From Candidatus Bathyarchaeota archaeon (GTDB lineage: Archaea > Thermoproteota > Bathyarchaeia > Bathyarchaeales > Bathycorpusculaceae), in assembly GCA_026014595.1 (NCBI GenBank), contig JAOZHY010000048.1, positions 62,001-126,000 on the forward strand: a stretch of DNA of 64,000 nt, in the 5' to 3' direction. Made by a program: the position numbers and the translations under genes. Under the pieces are notes generated by a model. The model had not been told where the DNA came from. It searched no databases and was given only the letters and a program-made list of their open reading frames with translations. Shown piece by piece: positions 56,647 to 64,000 of the stretch (position 1 is its first letter; the number at the start of each line of letters is the position of its first letter).

Positions 56647-57000
56647 TAGCTATTGCATAAGATTTCATTCATTGCCCGTTCATCATGTGCCTTAACATGG
56701 ATTTCTGTGTTTTTGTATTTTATTGGTATTTCAAGAGTTGGTGCGTATTTATCTTTGAGTATTTTCACCAGCTTTTCTTTTGCCTTTTTGTATAGATCAG
56801 AACCTATTGCTCTAAAGAAGCCTTCACCTATTAGAATGAGAATTATAATCGCTGGAAGGTCGCCTATAGCTTTTCTTATTAAACGATTCTGTTTTACTTC
56901 TGAAATCTCAGAAAAAGCTTCCAGAACTTCTTTAATTTCTGTTTGCGAAGTTTCTATCAGAGAAGAATATCTCTATTTTGCTCGGATCATCTTTGCTCAT
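56646..57000 (-). pseudogene. hypothetical protein interrupted by a one-base frameshift
   Basis: From ATG 57000 the frame gives MSKDDPSKIEIF and stops after 22 codons. Dropping one T in the TTCTTCTCT stretch near 56960-56970 joins it to a 113-codon open frame without a start codon (SLIETSQTEIKEVLEAFSEI to DERAMNEILCNS). The joined product has one hydrophobic helix (LPAIIILILIGEGFFRAIG) and a charged end. Its stop overlaps the next ATG. It is either a sequencing error or a recent mutation. Confidence 0.5.
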
Positions 57001-57112
57001 TATTATGTCGTTAATACAGTAATCTCAATTGAAGGTTTAAGTTTTTGCGTTTCAGATTTTTTTTAAAAAAAAACAGAGTTATCTCCAAACTCAGAGAAAA
57101 TGTCGAAAAGGC

Positions 57113-57208
57113 TTAGTCTTTAGATTTTTTATAAAACATGTAAACTATGAATGCCACTACGATAAAGGCGCCAATATAGAGTAAAAGCTGAATTGTTTCG
57201 GTACTCAT
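57113..57208 (-). CDS. 31-residue single-span membrane micropeptide
   Basis: The ATG ORF encodes STETIQ, then one hydrophobic helix (LLLYIGAFIVVAFIVYMFY) and a basic end KKSKD. It lies 20 bases after another membrane micropeptide. Composition (a clean helix with positive-inside tail) supports coding despite the size. Function unknown. Confidence 0.5.
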   Translation of the reverse strand: MSTETIQLLLYIGAFIVVAFIVYMFYKKSKD

Positions 57209-57228
57209 TTCAAATTTTGGAGTATTTC

Positions 57229-57297
57229 CTAAAAGTACAAGAATAAGGCTAATGCCGCAACCGCCAATATTCCGTAAGCGAAGAATGAAAACTTCAT
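57229..57297 (-). CDS. 22-residue hydrophobic micropeptide
   Basis: The ORF MKFSFFAYGILAVAALALFL plus two residues is preceded by GGTGACTGA. It is one hydrophobic helix with no polar tail. It is in tandem with the 31-residue micropeptide 20 bases downstream, so the two resemble a two-peptide membrane unit or a toxin-like pair. Coding is uncertain. Confidence 0.4.
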   Translation of the reverse strand: MKFSFFAYGILAVAALALFLYF

Positions 57298-57596
57298 TCA
57301 GTCACCTTAACCATATTTTGCAGTGATTTGGACTTAAACGATTTGCGTCAAAAGCATACAATATTGATAGAGTACCTATCAAGTCTCACCAATGATTAAT
57401 GGGACTGGTAGTGTTTTCTACAATATGGTCGAAAAAGCTAACAGTTACCAAAATTATAGCGCTACGGGCTGCCTATGGGTTGTCGCCTAAGCCGATGCCT
57501 ACTGCAGCCAAGAGATTGGCGGCGTTTGCTATCACCGCTTTTCCGAAACCTTAATTCGTTAGCGCCTGCAAGTAGAATGTAGCAGAGGCGAAAAGA

Positions 57597-57737
57597 ATGC
57601 CGACAGAAGAAACTGAACTGCCTCGTTGCGACAAATGCGGCAACCCCATAGACGATTGCCAATGCGTATGCCCCTACTGCGGCAAAAGTTCTGGCTGCGA
57701 CTGCTGCACCGGCTACGGCAGAGCAACAGGCGGATAA
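57597..57737 (+). CDS. 46-residue Cys-rich zinc-ribbon-like protein
   Basis: The ATG ORF follows AGCAGAGGCG and has nine Cys: two C-x2-C pairs (CDKCG, CPYCG) plus CQCVC and CDCC clusters. The pattern fits a zinc ribbon or a small iron-sulfur carrier. It ends 36 bases before the 2-oxoacid:ferredoxin oxidoreductase operon, on the same strand, which raises the possibility of a co-transcribed electron or assembly factor (inference). Confidence 0.65.
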   Translation: MPTEETELPRCDKCGNPIDDCQCVCPYCGKSSGCDCCTGYGRATGG

Positions 57738-57773
57738 GGCAAACAATTTCTTCGCCCGCTACACGTTCAGGTT

Positions 57774-60669
<2,896 letters not shown>

Positions 60670-60752
60670 AACGGGAAGCGACGACTCTACTGGCACTCAT
60701 ATATGCGAGGAGTTGGCGTTAAGCCGACTTATCGAAAAATGAATAATCTGAT

Positions 60753-61124
60753 TTATTCGACTGTCAGCTTGCCGAATTTTCCAACGTTAAGCTGGATTTC
60801 ACCCTTGAAGCTTGTCACGTAGCCGTTCTCTATCTTTACTGTGTCGTCCACGTTCACTTGGTCTATCTGCTCGTTCCACAGGGTCAGTTTTATGCTTCCG
60901 GTTTCATCTGCTATGACGGCGTCGGCTACTCTGTAGGTTTCATCCTTGTATCGGGACATGACTTCTCGGGGGTTACCTTTCTCAATTACTTTGGCTTCTA
61001 TGCTGACGCGTTTCATCCCATTTCGTAAATCTTTAACGTTCAAACCTTTTTTCGCTCCGTTAACGTTTAGTCTTCCTGAGCCGCGTGGTTTTGCACGGGT
61101 TTTGGAAGGCTTTTTCACTTGCAC
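60753..61124 (-). CDS. OB-fold nucleic-acid-binding protein, tail-less paralogue
   Basis: The 123-residue protein has a basic N-terminal arm (KKPSKTRAKPRGSGRLN) followed by an OB fold. Its strands match the protein at 28104-28628: VADAVIADETGSIKLTLWNE against VCDALVGDETGSIYLTLWDD, and VKIENGYVTSFKGEIQLNVG. It has no Gly-rich tail; the basic arm may replace it. It converges with korB. Confidence 0.86.
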   Translation of the reverse strand: MQVKKPSKTRAKPRGSGRLNVNGAKKGLNVKDLRNGMKRVSIEAKVIEKGNPREVMSRYKDETYRVADAVIADETGSIKLTLWNEQIDQVNVDDTVKIENGYVTSFKGEIQLNVGKFGKLTVE

Positions 61125-61159
61125 AGGTGCCCTTCGGTCATATAAATCTTGCTAACTGC

Positions 61160-62410
61160 TTACCCAAGCAGGAAACCTATGATTAAGAGCGTCGCTAGGA
61201 AACTTGCGACTGCCACCAAAATGCTCTTCACCCAGCTGAACTGTGAGGTCGCAGATGAGCTTTCGATTATGACTGGTTGTTGGGTGGCTGCTGCTTGAGG
61301 TGCGGTTATGTCGCGAGTTATGATTGCCCCCAAAGCAATTGTCCACAGGTACACGATTATTAGAATCACGTTGGTTATGAGGTTTGCAGTGTTTATCGCA
61401 TCAACGGTGGCGGCGGGCAGCAGGTTTAGCCCTCCAGAAACGTGTGCTAAGACCTGGATTGGCAGGTACAGAACGGGTAAGGTGGCGTAGACCGCGAGGA
61501 ATATGATGGCTTGAATGACTAGAGTTATCATGGCGAACCCTATAGCTACCATTAGCGGTCTCCAGGTTATGTTTCCTTTCAGCATCTTGATTAGTATGTA
61601 CATTATAGCCGTTAAGATGATCCATTCAAAAATGAATGGTGCAACGCCGCTTAGCGCTGCCTGTGCAAGGAATGTGCTGGGTCCTCCATAGAGTTGTACG
61701 TAATTCTGGTAGAGTCCACCAAAAAAGAGTCCGCCGATTCTCATGTCTACATCCGAACTGTTGGGCCACGTGAAACTCATTCTTATGCTTGTGATGTTTT
61801 CCCAGGAGGCCGCGGCGCTGTTGCTTGACCAAGCGCTGGTGTCAACTGGGATGGTTATGTTGTTCCAATCGCTCGCAGTGCTGCTTGAAAATGAACTTGT
61901 TAAATCGTAATAGAAGCTTGAGGCATTCAGCGAGTCTAAATAGAGGGACACGTTGCTGGGTTTGACGTCAGGAGTTACGATTTTCATTATTAGGTTGATG
62001 TTTTTGAATCCGTCAGGGCCACAATTCACTGTCCCGTTTAGGTTTTTCAGCTCCATTCGAATGCTGCTGACGTTGGAGGCTGTGAATTCAACGCTGTTGG
62101 TGCCGAAGTAAGGCGGGCCTCCGAAAAGTGTGGCGCTGCTGTTAATGTAATCCACTGTGTTGTTACTTATCATCACACCAGGGTTTGCTTGCCATAGTCC
62201 CGCGTTTTGTGCCCAAAAATCGCCTTGAGATGCTGACGGATTAGTTATTTCAAGATACTGGTTTGAACCAGCCACGTATGTATAGCTAACTTGTAATGCT
62301 ACGAAGATGATGAGCAGTATGAAGGCGCCTAGGTACTGTGGATTCTGTAGAATGTTTTTGAATGCTTTTTGTGGTGCGTAAATGACTTTAAGTATATTGC
62401 CAACAACCAA
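61160..62410 (-). CDS. Yip1-family membrane protein with large outer domain
   Basis: The 416 residues open with VIYAPQKAFKNILQNPQYLG, the amphipathic entry of Yip1-domain proteins. Then come a helix, a large beta-rich extracytoplasmic insert (about residues 45-260, with many Asn-X-Ser/Thr), and five further helices (ILTAIMYILIKML; LVIQAIIFLAVYATLPVLYL; IILIIVYLWTIALGAII). Yip1 proteins are of unknown prokaryotic role. The large insert is unusual for the family. Confidence 0.75.
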   Translation of the reverse strand: MVVGNILKVIYAPQKAFKNILQNPQYLGAFILLIIFVALQVSYTYVAGSNQYLEITNPSASQGDFWAQNAGLWQANPGVMISNNTVDYINSSATLFGGPPYFGTNSVEFTASNVSSIRMELKNLNGTVNCGPDGFKNINLIMKIVTPDVKPSNVSLYLDSLNASSFYYDLTSSFSSSTASDWNNITIPVDTSAWSSNSAAASWENITSIRMSFTWPNSSDVDMRIGGLFFGGLYQNYVQLYGGPSTFLAQAALSGVAPFIFEWIILTAIMYILIKMLKGNITWRPLMVAIGFAMITLVIQAIIFLAVYATLPVLYLPIQVLAHVSGGLNLLPAATVDAINTANLITNVILIIVYLWTIALGAIITRDITAPQAAATQQPVIIESSSATSQFSWVKSILVAVASFLATLLIIGFLLG

Positions 62411-62651
62411 TACGGTAGACTCCGACTATCAACTCATATCACACCAGTTTATATAATATTCGTTGTACAAGGATTTTGTTATTTTCTATGGTGGATTCTG
62501 CTGTTCACCCAAGATATTTGATGTGACGGCGTAGTGAAAATGGAAATATTTGCTTGTTTGCCAGAAATTCCTCGGTGCTTTTTTCGTTTTAAATTTTCAT
62601 TTGCGGTTTCTAAACAAAAAAAGAGGGAAAGATTGTTTTAAGTTTGTATAT

Positions 62652-64000
62652 TTACGGTTTTTTCCTGAGTATGAGCAAGCCGACTATGGCTATTGCGATG
62701 ATTATGGCGATTGCAACGATAACTGAGTACATCATCACGTCTCCCGCCGTAGCTAAGCCTGGTTGAGGCGTAATCACGGGCGCGGGAGTCGCTGCTTCGG
62801 TCGCGGTGAAGTGTGCTTCAGCGCATGACCCGTAGTACGAGTTTGAACCAGCGAACGTGGCGATCACGGTGAAGTCGCCTGGGATGTCAGGCGTCCACGT
62901 GAAGCTGAACGAGCCGGTCGTGTCGCTTGTGGTGGTGCCTATGGTGCGGTAGTTGTTGTTGGAGTCGATGACGTCGATTGTGATTTCGACGCCGGTCGTG
63001 TTAGTCGGCAACGGTTGCTGCTGGTACACGTACTCCATCCAATGGCTCTGGCTTTCGTCAGAGACGCATGGAACACCGTTGGGGAACCGCAGCGCAACCT
63101 CGTTCTGCTTCGTCATAGTAACCTCAGGCTGAGCCAAGTACCTCGTGCCAGGCGAAACATCCATTATAGTGCCCGTTATTGTTATGGGCGTGGCTGTTGT
63201 CACTCCAACGTGAGGAGCATCGAGTGTCATTTTGCTTGGTCCCTTGCCGAAAGCGTAAATCATGTTGTCGTAACAGTTGCGCGACAATAAGACGCCATAT
63301 GCAATCGATGTGGATTCAACTGAGGTGTCCAGTATCTTCCAGCCTAATGAACCGTCAGTCCAGTTCAACGCCAGTAGCTGTGCTCCATGGAACAGCGGCG
63401 GATTATACTCGTGACCGATAGCAACGTACGCGAAATCTTTTGAAGCGGCATGACTGTTGAAAGACCAAATTGGCCAAACACCGTAGGGAGTCTCCAGTCC
63501 AGGGTTGCCCAAGATCTCGTTTGTACTTGTGTACCACAATTGCGTTCCGGTTGTAGCGTTGAGGCACCAGATGTCTCCTCCAAAGCCGAGGATTGCGATT
63601 CTACTCTCAGGTCCATTTAGGCGGGCTAGGCCGAACGCGTTGTAGCCGTGTGGCAGAGAGCCGTCAGATTTCCTGAGATCTGTGTTCCATGCCTTCTTGC
63701 CTGTGCGTGCGTCAATTGCAAAGGCGTCAGAGTAAGCCATGTTAACCAGTATGAGTTTTCCGTCTTGGATCCACACGTTAGTCCTTGAATCCGGTGCTAA
63801 AGTGTCGGTTTCTGTCGATGTGAAGTTATGAGCCCACAGCACATCACCAGTACTCGCATCCATGGCTCCGCAGAGTAGCCAACCGACCTGTTGTCCTCCT
63901 GTTCCCTGTCCAAAAGTGAAGCCTGCAGTCATCACCACTGCATTATTAGTTATGCCGTTTATCGCCATAACAGGATTGGTTACCCCTATTAGGGGATTGT
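62652..64000 (-). CDS. PQQ-propeller surface protein, N-terminus cut by window edge
   Basis: The frame is open through 64000, so the start is missing. The visible part has beta-propeller blades of the PQQ type (GAMDASTGDVLWAHNF; AIDARTGKKAWNTDL; CLNATTGTQLWYTS). An Ig-like domain follows (VEITIDVIDSNNNYRT; FSFTWTPDIPGDFTVIATF), then a transmembrane helix (MYSVIVAIAIIIAIAIVGLLI) with a basic anchor. It would be an outward-facing anchored protein; the ligand is unknown. Confidence 0.85.
   Translation of the reverse strand, partial: NPLIGVTNPVMAINGITNNAVVMTAGFTFGQGTGGQQVGWLLCGAMDASTGDVLWAHNFTSTETDTLAPDSRTNVWIQDGKLILVNMAYSDAFAIDARTGKKAWNTDLRKSDGSLPHGYNAFGLARLNGPESRIAILGFGGDIWCLNATTGTQLWYTSTNEILGNPGLETPYGVWPIWSFNSHAASKDFAYVAIGHEYNPPLFHGAQLLALNWTDGSLGWKILDTSVESTSIAYGVLLSRNCYDNMIYAFGKGPSKMTLDAPHVGVTTATPITITGTIMDVSPGTRYLAQPEVTMTKQNEVALRFPNGVPCVSDESQSHWMEYVYQQQPLPTNTTGVEITIDVIDSNNNYRTIGTTTSDTTGSFSFTWTPDIPGDFTVIATFAGSNSYYGSCAEAHFTATEAATPAPVITPQPGLATAGDVMMYSVIVAIAIIIAIAIVGLLILRKKP

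Noticed and set aside
56653-57066. Plus-strand frame of 137 codons
   Set aside because: It is antisense to the frameshifted minus-strand gene, whose product and TAATG junction look more natural.
57400-57560. A GTG-started 47-codon plus-strand frame
   Set aside because: No ribosome site and Ala/Lys/Pro-rich composition without motif; not enough to call.

Overview
The window is archaeal chromosome, most likely from the TACK side (Thermoproteota) and plausibly a Bathyarchaeia-type lineage. The grounds are ribosomal protein S30e (in archaea known from TACK lineages), archaeal Elp3, a NurA-HerA pair, a tRNA-Tyr gene with two introns (one at a non-canonical position), a fused gamma/alpha 2-oxoacid:ferredoxin oxidoreductase, many TTG and GTG starts, and TATA-type promoters. 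The exact taxon is inference. A complete GrpE-DnaK-DnaJ set and bacterial-type PfkA, GlpX, malic enzyme and acetyl-CoA synthetase point to a heterotroph that works sugars, C4 acids and acetate with ferredoxin-linked oxidation.

Layout. 1-6 kb: a truncated alpha/beta hydrolase, a surface protein, tRNA-Ser and the nurA-herA end-resection operon. 6-12 kb: a frameshifted DNA glycosylase and two adjacent ABC-2 exporters. 12-16 kb: a CDGSH iron-sulfur protein, tiny tandem ORFs, and membrane proteins (TspO-like, flippase-like). 16-25 kb: tRNA-Leu, a tRNA-like remnant, S30e, elp3, pyrG, two CBS proteins, a metalloprotease-like protein, a second flippase-like protein and a RimI-type acetyltransferase. 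25-32 kb: malic enzyme, an OB-fold/RGG protein, a putative pentameric ligand-gated ion channel, a third flippase-like protein and a GT87-like glycosyltransferase.

32.4-37.1 kb is the most unusual stretch. A 28-bp direct repeat made of the 3' end of tRNA-Tyr (T-arm through CCA) lies 4.66 kb from the intact tRNA-Tyr gene and in the same orientation. The two copies bracket an AT-richer cassette of five genes: a Tfx-like regulator, a membrane-anchored protein, an ABC ATPase, its permease and a large membrane protein. Two identical palindromic operators, GTAAGCC-N6-GGCTTAC, sit at the two promoters of this cassette and nowhere else that I noticed. It looks like a self-regulated genomic island inserted at a tRNA.

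37-53 kb is core metabolism and stress: PfkA, a GT4 glycosyltransferase, a P-type Ca2+-ATPase-like pump, an acetate transporter with acetyl-CoA synthetase, dnaJ/dnaK/grpE, a P1B metal ATPase and a class II fructose-bisphosphatase. 53-57.3 kb is an AT-rich defence-type patch: a type II restriction-modification pair resembling MjaI, a nuclease-like protein, and small ORFs including tandem membrane micropeptides. 57.6-64 kb: a Cys-rich micro-protein directly ahead of korAB, a second OB-fold protein, a Yip1-family protein and a truncated PQQ-propeller surface protein. No CRISPR array, rRNA operon, transposase or integrase gene was seen.
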